A program made the position numbers and the translations under genes. Below are positions 22,690-32,912 of a stretch of 64,000 bases of DNA, piece after piece. The first letter of the stretch is position 1. Every line of letters starts with the position of its first letter. Below the pieces are notes generated by a model that was not told the DNA's origin, made no database searches, and saw only the letters and a list, made by a program, of their open reading frames with translations. Location: assembly GCA_030762175.1 (NCBI GenBank), contig CM060833.1, forward strand, positions 162,690,001 to 162,754,000, written 5' to 3'. The stretch is from Metallyticus violacea (taxonomy: Eukaryota; Arthropoda; Insecta; Mantodea; Metallyticidae).

Positions 22690-23900
22690 TTAAAATCTTC
22701 ATTTCTACTAACGCTCGGTGTCCGGGCTGCTCCCAGCAACAGAACCTGAACATCAAGAGGTAGCTGCCGGTCTCAAGCAGCCACCATCTGGACCATGGTG
22801 TATTAACAGTGCGGTATCCTTCTTTTCTTTTTTTTCTTCATTTTCCTTTACTTTTCAACTTTTATCTGTAACTTTATCATAGATTTGGATTGGTCATTGG
22901 TACTTTTTACTTCTGTGCTTCTTCTTTCTTCCTCTTCTACTTTTCCAAGTATTTCTTAATTTTCTTCCTTTTGTTCTCTGTCTACTTCTTCTCTCAGCTA
23001 TTTCCTTTCTGTCCGAAAACTACCGTTATTCTTTTCTTCTGTTAATTCTGCTCTCTTCTTCTGATTCAAATTGCGTGTTGTCTTCTTTATCACTTTTTCT
23101 TCAATTAATTTTACTTGTAAACATCTTTCTTGCCTTTCCCTGATTCTCTGGGATCTTCTAGAGGAATATACGATTTCTGACTTTTGGATTTTCTCTCTTA
23201 TTTCATTTTGTTGTTTTTATGCTTTTCTGCCATTTTGCATGACATTTTATTTGTTAAATCATTCAATACCCTAAAATCATCTTCGTCTCTCATGATGTTC
23301 CAGACGTGTTTCCCTGCAAGTAGTCGTCTTTCCTCTGCTACAATTGACTGGTATTTAGGACATTCAAATGAAACATGTTCCGGTGTATCGATCACGTTAC
23401 AAACCATACATGTATTGTTTGCTTGTAATTTAAATCTGTGCAAATATGAGCAATATGGACCGTGTCTTGTTAATTTATGTACTAAACCCTTATTGGAATG
23501 AATTGTAATTTTTCCTTTATGGATGGGAAGATTTCATGCACTCTTCTACCTTCTTTTATTTCATCCCATTCTTGCTGCTATATTTGTAATAAAGAATTTT
23601 GAATTCTTTTTTATTTCTACACTTTTTGCCAATAATGTCCATTATTTTTTTTAATTATTTTGTTTTTAAGCCAATAAGAGACTGCTCTTAAGCCAATTAA
23701 ATAATCAATTGGCCATGTATCCAAGATTACTAATTATCCCATTGTAGGAGATGTGGAAAATGCCCCTTTACATTTCAATAATTTTTTTTATTTCGGAGCT
23801 TCTTAAATGCGTCTAAAATACTCGTATATCTCGCGTGTCTTTCCCCACAAATTCCTCCTCCATATTTTAATATGACTGCAAAGATGCTGTTGGGATAGAT
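22690..23900 (-). pseudogene. Non-LTR retrotransposon reverse-transcriptase C terminus and 3' UTR
   Basis: Minus-strand fragments follow the order seen at the C terminus of R1/I/Jockey-type LINEs. First 'VILKYGGGICGE' near 23830-23870, then 'PIDYLIGLRAVSYWLKNKI' near 23650-23710. Next come 'EWDEIKEGRRVHEIFPSIKE' near 23520-23570 and 'GLVHKLTRHGPYCSYLHRFK' near 23440-23490. Last is a Cys/His motif C-x2-C-x9-H-x4-C (CMVC...HVSFEC) near 23365-23410. The 3' UTR appears to run to about 22690. Frameshifts separate the blocks. No active-site F/YxDD or endonuclease remains. It is the only LINE piece recognised in the window. Confidence 0.7.
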
Positions 23901-23940
23901 TTTTTCCCCCTCAATTCCAAACCCTGAGAAGTACTAAACT

Positions 23941-24030
23941 GGAACGCTTTTTCCCAATTTATTATTTGTCTCAAGCAACACCAGCGTTCATTATGCCAAT
24001 TTAGTAAGAACGCGCGTTAAAAAACAACAA
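23941..24030 (+). mobile_element. SINE-A tail fragment, old
   Basis: Matches the last ~90 bases of SINE-A: GGAACG..TTTTTCCCAATTTAT, CACCAGCGTTCATT.TGCC, AGTAAGAACGCGCGTTAAA. It directly adjoins the LINE remnant. The head is absent. Confidence 0.65.
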
Positions 24031-24446
24031 ACTAAAATTATAGAATGTGAGACGTGTTACTGATTCCTGGAGCTGAAACAGCTCACCACTCATATAGGAA
24101 CAGTTAACTTTTACATTGCTTTAGTTCGTTTGGCTTGATTTTCTACCTGTCTGTTTATTTTTGCTCTGGTACTTCCGTTACGATGTTGCAGATCACATTA
24201 CTGTTGAGGGTCTCCAGCGATACATTTGATCATATTCTAATGGACCCGATTGGGATGGCTGCCACTTAGTTTTCCTCAGACGCGACAGGTATCTTGTAAA
24301 GGTCATTCAGATGTGCCTCCGTAGAAATAAGACTACAGAGAAGTGCAGGCTAGGGCACTATCTCATCTCTTTCAATGACGTCTATCCCACAACTGGTTTT
24401 GACTGAGATAGTTACAGGCGGAGTAAAGGAAACGGATATCCACATA
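24031..24446. other. No recognised gene
   Basis: About 0.4 kb between two SINE-A sequences. Nothing supportable. Confidence 0.5.
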
Positions 24447-24720
24447 CCGCCAAGGATGGCCGAGGTCATTAAGGCGCGGATAGTGAACGGAAGGTCTGGA
24501 GTTCGAATCCCGTCAGAACCATCTTCCCTGACTGAGGTTTTTTCCAGGTTTTCCTCATTCCTCATAAATGACAAATGCCAGGGAGGTACCCTGAACTTAG
24601 GCCTGGAACGTTTCCTTCCTTAAAAATCCTTTCCTAATATATTATTTCGTTTCATGTATCACCAGTGTCCATCGCCTATGATACTTCAGTAGTATAAACG
24701 GGCGTTAAACACCAATAAAA
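24447..24720 (+). mobile_element. SINE-A copy 4, full length
   Basis: The complete structure is present: head ACCGCCAAGGATGGCCGAGG, A box GGCCGAGGTCATTAAGGCG, B box AGTTCGAATCCC, body with TGACTGAGGTTTTTTCCAGG, and tail GGGCGTTAAACACCAATAAAA. No clear target duplication was found. Confidence 0.92.
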
Positions 24721-26347
24721 ATGCTGTAGTACAGCTGTGGGTAACGCCAGTCCAAAATATAGGTTTGCTACCCGCATCACTTCATTTCTAAGCGGCGGAG
24801 AACAACACCATCGATCGATAACCAACTAGAATCCTTCACTGCATAATATAAACTCGGATTTGGCCCGGCATGCCACCCCTACTGTGGTCGTATGTGTAGC
24901 AAAACAAGACATGCTTTAAAATTGGTTGGTTATAAAACGCCTAGGAGCTTTCCCTTTATGTTCTGCTGCACGATACACCAACAACATGTCAGCGTATTCT
25001 GTAGAAGTACCACGTCCAATGATAAACAAGAACGACAGAGAATTATAAAGTTGATGGTACATAGCTCCATATAAAGGAAATTAGTTTGAAATGCATTCAA
25101 ATGCAAAAAAATAATTAAAATGTTCTGGAATTTATAATGGAAAGTCATTTACAAACCGTATATCTTAATATTATAAAAATATAAAATATGAAGTTAAAGA
25201 TGTTTCCACAATAACTGTAGTTCCCGTTTAATATAAAACCGGTTCATATACCAGTCTGAAAGTTCACTTGCTCCCAGAGAGAGCGCTGCTGCTGCAGTGT
25301 GAAATTTGCTTCATGAGATAGACATACTTTTGTTAAGAGTATCTACGTGACTTAAGCAAAACCTCCAGATGTTGTACTTTCGACAGATGCAGTCCTTGGG
25401 GAGAACAGAGTAATAATTAATGAAATACCTTGCAACTGTAACTCGTGAAATGTTTGTGCGATCCATTAGAACTTTCAGCCGAAATTTTAATTTTAACAGA
25501 AACTTTTTCACAGAAACACGAGCTTGTGCTACCACTCATGTTTAATTCATTGCTTTAGATGGAAACTAACTAATTACGTTTTAGGATTATATTTCATATG
25601 ACAACAGCAGCAGCAATTCTGTATGCCTCACTAGGGAATATCTCTGTACATTAACGGTGGTACCGTATCTGATAGCATTAGGGTGTAATTTGATCAATAT
25701 GACAGATGTTCAGAGAGTGACGTTTGTATTCCCAATATCCATTTACTTTGTTCATCTTGTACATTGCCATTATCATCAGCATCAGCAATAATGGCCTTTG
25801 ATTGACAGGCTTCTTGGTACAACGTCAGCGTGGGCAGAGAATTGAGCAGTAGTTTCAAGCGAAGTTTCCTGTTTCGTCCCGGATTGTTTCCCTCTTCCCC
25901 GTTTTGTTCTTGCTGTTTCTCCTACCGGCAGAAAACAAGATATGACACGTTGTAAAGTCTTTGTGTGGTAATACTTGAATAGTTAAAAATAACTGTAACC
26001 ATTTCCGAATTAAAATAATAAGTATTAACATTTGAAAATTCAGAATTTCACCGTAGCACTAAATATATATATGATTGTTGGGCAGTTTTTCCAATATTTC
26101 CGCACACTAATATCCCCAAAAGTTGAAAATTTCAAAGTGCAGTATTTTGCAATCATTCCTTCCAACCACGCATTGATGGCTAACATGTAAACGCTATGAA
26201 ACGTTATTTAACTATCGCAAAAAGCTAAATTTTGGGGTGGTTGAATAACTAGAAAATCAGATTTCTGTCTTTCTCCCCTAGCATGGAAGAAATGAGACAA
26301 TGAAAGCAGGTAATATCCCCAAGAGGAAATTCTCCGCTGCAGGTACC
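24721..26347. other. No recognised gene, about 1.6 kb
   Basis: Contains ORFs of 60-75 codons on both strands near 24892-25148 and 25311-25535, without domains. No transposon ends were found. Confidence 0.45.
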
Positions 26348-26349
26348 TA

Positions 26350-27630
26350 AGAGGGTAGGTCCATAAGTTTCCGGCCTCCTTCCGGCCTGAAGGATTATCG
26401 CTTTCACAAAACCCTCATCTGGAGTCATACCCTATCTGTTAAGTAAATAATCGCAGCTGTAACTTCTGCTCCTCCGTGTTCAGTTGTTCAGATATAGTTG
26501 CACAAAGAAGGCTATGTGCAAAAAATTGTGACATGTGTGTCACAATGGAATGTCGAGCTATTATTAAGTTCGTCACAAAAGAATAAGTTACTCCAAATGA
26601 AGTTAAACAGCATTTGGACGGTGCATATGGGGAAGCATCTTCCTCATATTCTACCGTAAAAGAATTAGTCAAACTTTTTCGAATGGGTCGAGAAAGCATT
26701 GAAGACGAAGAGCGTGCGGGTCGGCCGTTGTAGGTGCTCATTCCTGAAAACATCGCTCATGTGGAAGGAGAAATTATGGAAGACCGGCGGCTCAAATTTA
26801 CAGAAATAACAGCAAGGTTGGTCCTTTCTAAAACAACAGTCTTGCGAATTATTCGTGAACATTTAAACATGAATAAGGTTAGTGCAAGATGGGTGTCTAG
26901 ACTTCTTTCCTCAGTCCAAAAGTAGCAACGAGTCATCTGTTGTCAGGCATTTTTGGAACTCTGCCGTGGCAACGAGAGAGAAGTTGTGCAAACCATTGTT
27001 ACAGGAGATGAAACTATGGTCCTGTACTATGATCCAAAAGGGAATCAATGGAGTGGCATAAACCTGGCGTAGTACCGCCTCTAAAGGCCAAGGTCACTCA
27101 GTATAGCAAGAAGACAATGGTTACAATCTTTTGGGAATGTGAAGGAATATCTTCATTGACTTCAAGGAGTGGAACAGCACAGTAAATGGGAGTACTATGC
27201 TGGCCTACTGTACAGACTACGTGCTCTCATCAAAAAGAAAAGGCGAGGAAATCTGAGTGGTGTTGTGCGCCTTCTTCACGACAACGCGCCTGTGCACACA
27301 GCTCTTGTTGCAAAGGAAGCTGTAAAGAAATGTGGCTTCAAGGAGATCGACCATCCACGCTACAGCTCACATCTAGTCCCTCAAAACTCAAGAAGAACCT
27401 TTGAGGAAGGAAATTTAAGTGTGAAGAAGAAGTGGTGAGTTCTATTTATGCCCATTTTGCAGACAAGACTTCTGAATATTTTTTTTGGGGGGGGGGGGAA
27501 TTGAAACGTTAATTCAAAGATTTGAGAAGTGCATTGCAATAAAGGATAACTATATTGAAAAGTGAAATATAGTTTTTATCTTTATCATACCTAGAAAACA
27601 GTTAGGCCGGAAACTTATGAACTACCCTCG
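26350..27630 (+). mobile_element. mariner copy M3, both ends intact
   Basis: 1281 bp. The left end is AGAGGGTAGGTCCATAAGTT. The right end, as reverse complement, is CGAGGGTAGTTCATAAGTTT. TA flanks both ends (26348-26349 and 27631-27632), the expected mariner target duplication. A poly-G run (27485-27498) lies in the 3' part and is not shared by the other copies. Confidence 0.95.
26545..27565 (+). pseudogene. mariner DD34D transposase, copy M3
   Basis: The ATG at 26545 opens MECRAIIKFVTKE. Frame is lost within 15 codons (AAAGAATAAG), and TAG occurs at 26731. The first catalytic Asp is in TGDET (27007-27009) and the second in HDNAP (27280-27282). About 20 bp are missing near 27376, between TCTAGTCCC and TCAAAACTC. 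This removes the SDYFLF block, and with it the third catalytic Asp that M4 retains. The protein is therefore dead on both frame and active-site grounds. Confidence 0.9.
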
Positions 27631-27632
27631 TA

Positions 27633-28544
27633 TTTGTTCGATACTTTTAGAAATCATTAACCCTTTTTCCGAGAGAAAATTTTTCCATTTTACGTCAATG
27701 CTGATGGTAACTGCTGCAGTTAGCAGTTTTCTCACGAACCAAATCTCAGTCTTGTATATGCAATGCTGGCTAAAGGCAATCAGGGCTGGTACACTTTTCT
27801 TGCCTTCGTTTAATCTTTCCGGCCCCTTCCTAACAAGGGATTAAGGTTAGCAGCAAAGTTCAATTTCCTCAAGGAAAATGGAGTTTCCTATTGAATTATA
27901 AGTTTCTTATTAGGTTCTCTTTCCACCCCACGAGAAGCCATCTTTCACTCTCTCCTTAAGCGGACGGAAAAAATTACTGTGTGCCCGTTAACTCTTTTAT
28001 TCTTACATTATTATTTTAACAGAATGGTATACCAAAAATGTAGGTAATGCAAATCACGGCAAGCAGAATAAAACTCTCTCTTTTAAAATATACTTTAAAT
28101 TCTTAAAAACTTACTTTGAATGTATAGATTTTTTTCTTTCTTTTGCACTTGCAGTAACACGACGGTTCAAAAGAGTTTTAACCATCATAATGTTGGTAAG
28201 CTCAATCATGTAAGTTTAATCATGTTCGCACTGTATTATAGGACAGAACATTATAAATTTTTATGCACAGTTCACATGTTTTCATGCTTTTTAATAAACA
28301 ACTGTCGTATTTGCTCGATGCAGCAACATATAGCTTCAGCAGTTGTAGGTTAGTTTCTCTGAGTAGAAGTCATTCAATATCTCGCACGCAAATGAATATA
28401 TTAAAGGCACACTAAGACGCTAGCTGCTTCGCAGTACTTACTGCCGGTACTATTTTTAATGACTTTTTACATAATATTTTGTATTTCGGCATTTTCAATA
28501 CGTAAATAGTTTTAAATTACGGAAATACCGAAGGGGCCAAAAAT
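27633..28544. other. No recognised gene
   Basis: Short ORFs only (27617-27844 and 28120-28353), no domains. Nothing else supported. Confidence 0.45.
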
Positions 28545-28731
28545 TGTATCCACACTTTCACAGTAGATGTCAATTTAATATATTTCAAAGTTGTACAAAA
28601 AAAAAAAAAAAAAAAACTACAGTAATGTGTAGTATGATGTTCTGTAAACAGATGTGACTTATATACATTATGATAGCGTTGCTACGTGACAGGCGACAGT
28701 ATGGCGACCAGCAACTAAATCACTTCATAAT
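28545..28731 (+). mobile_element. 5' end of a family T transposon, split by SINE-A
   Basis: The terminal repeat region (GAAGGGGCCAAAAATTGTAT) is followed by the same subterminal segment as at 20628: TTTAATATATTTCAAAGTT, GTAGTATGATGTTCTGTAAA and TTATGATAGCGTTGCTACG. A poly-A run (28589-28617) interrupts it. SINE-A copy 5 is inserted at its right edge. Confidence 0.65.
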
Positions 28732-29012
28732 CACCGCCACGGGTGGCCGAGGTCGTTAAAGCGCGGATTCGTCAGCGGGAGGCCTGAAGTTCGAATCCCG
28801 TCAGGACCGTCCTCCCTGACTGAGGTTTTACCAGGTTTTCCTTAGTCCTCATAACTAGCAAATTCCAGGGAGGTACCCTAAACTTAGGCCTGGAACGTTT
28901 CCTTCCTCAAAAAAATCCTTTCCTAATTTTTCATTTCATCTCATGTATCATCAGGTTCACCGCCTGTGGTGTCTCAGTAGTGAAAACGGGCGGTAAACAC
29001 CATTAAAAAAAG
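28732..29012 (+). mobile_element. SINE-A copy 5, full length with target duplication
   Basis: Complete copy from CACCGCCACGGGTGGCCGAG to the A-rich tail CACCATTAAAAAAAG. It is bracketed by a perfect 10-bp duplication ACTTCATAAT at 28722-28731 and 29013-29022. Confidence 0.95.
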
Positions 29013-29022
29013 ACTTCATAAT

Positions 29023-30431
29023 TGACAACCAATGTGGGGTTGTTACCAACGAAATCCCTTCAGGCTAGCGCAAAGCCATAAATTTGCAAGGAGATTGAAA
29101 AATAACTTCGTATAGCCAAAGATATGACGAATAAATCCAGTATATCTGAAACTTATATTAAACAAAACCTAAAAAAATATGTTGCATTATTTATTGAATG
29201 TCTATGGTAACTGAAGATAATCCATTTGATATTAAAACGACGTTTAGAATATTTCTTGTAGATTTCCAAAATAACCATGCTCATTTCAAATTATTTTTTG
29301 TTATTTTCGCATTTAGAAGTACAACTATAATTGTCGTGTTCCTTTGTTTCTTTCTATGAAAAAGTTAGCTGGCGGCACTTGTTTCAGTAGGCAATATAAA
29401 ATTTGCCTTACTTACAGGGCTTAACTTTCACATTCAGTAGCTATCAATATCTGATATGCTAGAAGTTTAGAGGTATATCTAACGTTTTGTTAATGACATT
29501 TAATCATTTGTAAGCTTGTTATAATCATTAGCACATTTATGGCAGGCTCGTCTAGATCGACGACTGCAAGGGCTTTTGGCAGAGGTCGCACGCGGTGAAA
29601 CAAGCAATAAATTTGCGGATTGCTCCGAGAAGTGTCAGTGACAAGCACCAGTTCCGCGGAAAGAGGGGGGGGGGGGTTGATCTCTGCTGGAATATCATTG
29701 AGGATGACTGGATCCAAAGAGTGTCATGTCCAAAAGTAAATTTATATTTCCTGGAAACTAGACTTGATGTGGGTAGAGGCTTTGAAATGATGGTGGGTGT
29801 TCTTTCTGGGAATTGATAATCAATAGGTATAGAGCTAATGGCATGGACCACATTTTAAATGAATATTAAGCCTTTTAGAAATAAATTATCTTGAAATGGA
29901 AATGTAGACTTCTGCATAACTTCCTAGTTAACATTATGGATGCTGGAGAACATCGCAGCTGAGCAAACAAAAACAATTTAAATTTAAAGAATGTAATATA
30001 TGACACTTAAGCAGGCAGACAACGCAAATTTTAAACATTTTGCAACCTATTGGCACTAAACAACAGTCTAAACTGTTCTTATGTTCTGATGTTATCTGTA
30101 TCCTCTGTTAAGTTGCTGGACAACTGTATAAAACCATGGATCTTAATTCATATTTGTGACAGTACACTGTTCTTTACGAAAATTGTAATACCATGAAGGA
30201 ATATTGCAGATATATTGAATGTCATACTAACAAAACATAAAAACTATGTTACAGGATCTTTTGTAAGCAACGGTTTCTGAGCTATGTCAGATATCCGCGA
30301 AATGAGAAAACATCATTCTGAGATAAATAACAGAAAGAACAAGAACATTGTGCAGACAATAAGGTGTGGAATAAAAATATTATTACCTACTAATTTAGAT
30401 AGGAATATTTAGAGAGATAGGGACCTCGACT
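29023..30431. other. No recognised gene, about 1.4 kb
   Basis: Includes a GC-richer stretch with a G12 run near 29664-29677, and overlapping ORFs of 73-99 codons on both strands (29490-29851). None has a recognisable domain. Confidence 0.4.
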
Positions 30432-30500
30432 TAATGCGGCGATACTCGGAAATATGTTCCCTAGTGTAATCCACGCTTTGGGCGAGATCGCCGCACATTA
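30432..30500. other. GC-rich imperfect hairpin
   Basis: TAATGCGGCGATACTCG (30432-30448) pairs with CGAGATCGCCGCACATTA (30483-30500) over about 16 base pairs with two small bulges, leaving a 34-base loop. It stands out from the AT-rich surroundings. It could be a structured RNA, an element end or a chance palindrome. Confidence 0.45.
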
Positions 30501-31009
30501 TATTGTGATGATAGAACCTATCGACATCCTTATTCTGGATGATCGGTGAATGTCAACCAAAAAAACTCGTTGTCTAACAAGCAAACCTCATTTCCTTCGC
30601 TAATCAAGCCAGAGAAAATTATTTTCAGTAGCATGATGTCTTATTAAGTATGACGGTAGTCAGTTCGATTATTTAACTTTAAAATAAAACCTTTAAAACA
30701 ACACAACTTTTTGCTAAGGCGTGTCGAAACTAAGAAAAGTAATATGCTGGTTTCAGCATTTAATTATTGAAGTTTACGAACAATTATATTAAATATGCTT
30801 AAATAATTTCCGAAATAGATAGTCATTTCAATTTTATATACATTTAGCATGCATAATAAATGCAGCCGTAGAGAAGAACACAAACCTAAATTGTTTCGAA
30901 AAATGTTCTGGCTCCTGAAAGAGTCAATTATTGTGACACAAAAGTGACAATGACTCTGGACATCTTGTATTTTATCTAACTCAATACATTTCTTGTTTGA
31001 GTTTTACTT

Positions 31010-31272
31010 TAGTGGAAACCATACTTGCCTCTTAAACCCAATATCGCGGGTTCAAACCCGGCCAGGATCCATGGATTTTTTCCGGCCTAAAATCCTAAGT
31101 GTGGCTTCCTTCGAAAGGGAAGTAAAGCCGTGGGTCCCATGTCGTACATTTACGGCACGATAAAGAACCTCAAGCCTGAAAGAAGAGGCCTCTGAGCAAA
31201 ATTTACCGACCGTTTCACACCCTGAATTGAATGGGACGCTGGTGACCTGAAAGCGTCTATAAATAAATCAAA
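31010..31272 (+). mobile_element. SINE-B copy 2, in the left arm of the inverted repeat
   Basis: 5'-truncated by about 15 bases of the tRNA-like head. It begins AGTGGAAACCATACTTGCC, with B box GGTTCAAACCCGGCCAGGAT. The body carries GAAGTAAAGCCGTGGGTCCC and the tail ends AAGCGTCTATAAATAAA. The homologous right arm lacks it. Confidence 0.9.
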
Positions 31273-31645
31273 CCAAAAAGCAAACGATTTGAAATTAGTG
31301 ACAGGTTAAAAAATGCTCCGAAGAAGTTATTTTAACAAGAATTTGCGTTCCACGGAAAAGCCTGTAATGTACAGTAAATAACCCACATTGCTTTGTTGTA
31401 ACTGTTTTATTTCCTAATTAGTTAATTATTGGCAATCCATATCTAATATTTTATATGTGGAATTCTGATAACTAGAAATGAAATCCTGGATAGACAACGA
31501 TTGAAGCCTTCACTTATGAACTTTTGGGGAGCACATGGCATTTTACTCTGTGATTGAGATTTCATGTTGAACTGTAATCTTTTCTCGGTTTGTCATCATC
31601 TCGTTTTTCTATGGAAGGGCTGTGTTTTTTTTTTTTTTTTTTTTT

Positions 31646-31920
31646 GAATAATTTTTAACGCCCGTTTTTACTGCTGAGACACCACAGGCGGTGGACACTG
31701 ATGATACGTGAGATGAAATGATAAATTCGGAAAGGATTTTTTTAAGGAAGGAAATGTTCCAGGCCTAAGTTTAGAGTACCTCCAAGGCATTTGCCATTTG
31801 TGAGGACTGAGGAAAACCTGGAAAAAGCCTCAGTCAGGGAGGACGGTCTTGGCGGGATTGAAACCCCAGACATCCCGCTCACAAATCCGCGCCTTAACTA
31901 CCTCGGCCACTCGTGGCGGT
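31646..31920 (-). mobile_element. SINE-A copy 6, in the spacer of the inverted repeat
   Basis: Full length on the minus strand, with a long A tail (plus-strand T run 31626-31645). Short direct repeats GTGTTTTT border it (about 31623 and 31919), overlapping the T run, so the target duplication is only tentative. Confidence 0.92.
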
Positions 31921-32912
31921 GTTTTTGGAGTTACATTACCAAACTTCTCCTTGCAAAAAGTTCTTGAAGACAATACCCCAAGTCAGTAAAGTTATGCACG
32001 CATTCTTTTAGGACTCTGGAGGGATTATTTTATCGGCATTTTTCTCTATGATGCAACTATTTACTTCGAAGTGTATGCAAAACTGTTCTGATGTTAAAGA
32101 AATTGTTCCTCCTTACAACATTCAAGTCTATGCACTCGAAAATGAAACATTAAGCTTCTGTGAACCATTCTTCTTAAAACACATTACTAGAAATTGATAT
32201 AAAACAAAACCTAAAATAGAAAAAAAAAAGTTATATCACTTATTGAAAGGCCCTCACACCTTACTACTAATTTAAACACTGTCTTTTAAAAGTAATATAA
32301 GAATTTGAATTATTGTACTTCATATCTGGAATATTATTAGAGCGGGGTATGATAGAAGCTCAGTTTGAACGATTATAGCAGGTTTAACTGCTTCTGTCAA
32401 TATATGGTCCATTCATATGACAGTTACACTATTTCAATCTATAGCAAAGACAAACATTATGTAGACTTTACTAAGCCTTTCCATAGAACAACGAGATGAC
32501 AACAGATCGAGAGAAGGTTACAGTACAACGTGGAAATCTCAATCACGGATTAAAATGTGTGCTTCCCAAAAGTCCACATTCATCATAAGTGAAAGCTTCT
32601 ATCCAGGATTTTGCTTCTAGTTATCATAATTAGATGTAGATTGCCAATAGTTAGCAATGCTGTTCATTTAGGAAATATAATAGCTACAACATAAACAATG
32701 TAGATTATTTACTGTATAATACAGGTTTTTCTGTGAAACGCAAATTCTTGTTAAAATAAATTCTTCGGGTACTTTTAACCTGTCATAGTTTCAAATCATT
32801 TGAAACAATCATCCCTTTATGTATTAAAGCAGCGTGTTAAAAGTAAACTTAAATAAGACAGTATGTTGAGTTAGACAAAACACGAGTCATTGTCACCTTA
32901 CAATAATATGCC

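Larger units (their letters stand above)
30918..32912. repeat. Large inverted repeat, about 2 kb
   Basis: The left arm (30918-31620) and the reverse complement of the right arm (32464-32912) align collinearly. Shared blocks include CTTTCCATAGAA.AACGAGATG, GAAATCTCAATCAC, TCTATCCAGGAT.T, TTATTTACTGTA, CGCAAATTCTTGTTAAAATAA, TAACCTGTCA and GAGTCATTGTCAC. Arms match at roughly 80% by eye. The left arm is longer because SINE-B copy 2 sits in it. The spacer (31621-32463) contains SINE-A copy 6 and otherwise unrecognised sequence. No ORF above 60 codons lies in it. Confidence 0.8.
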
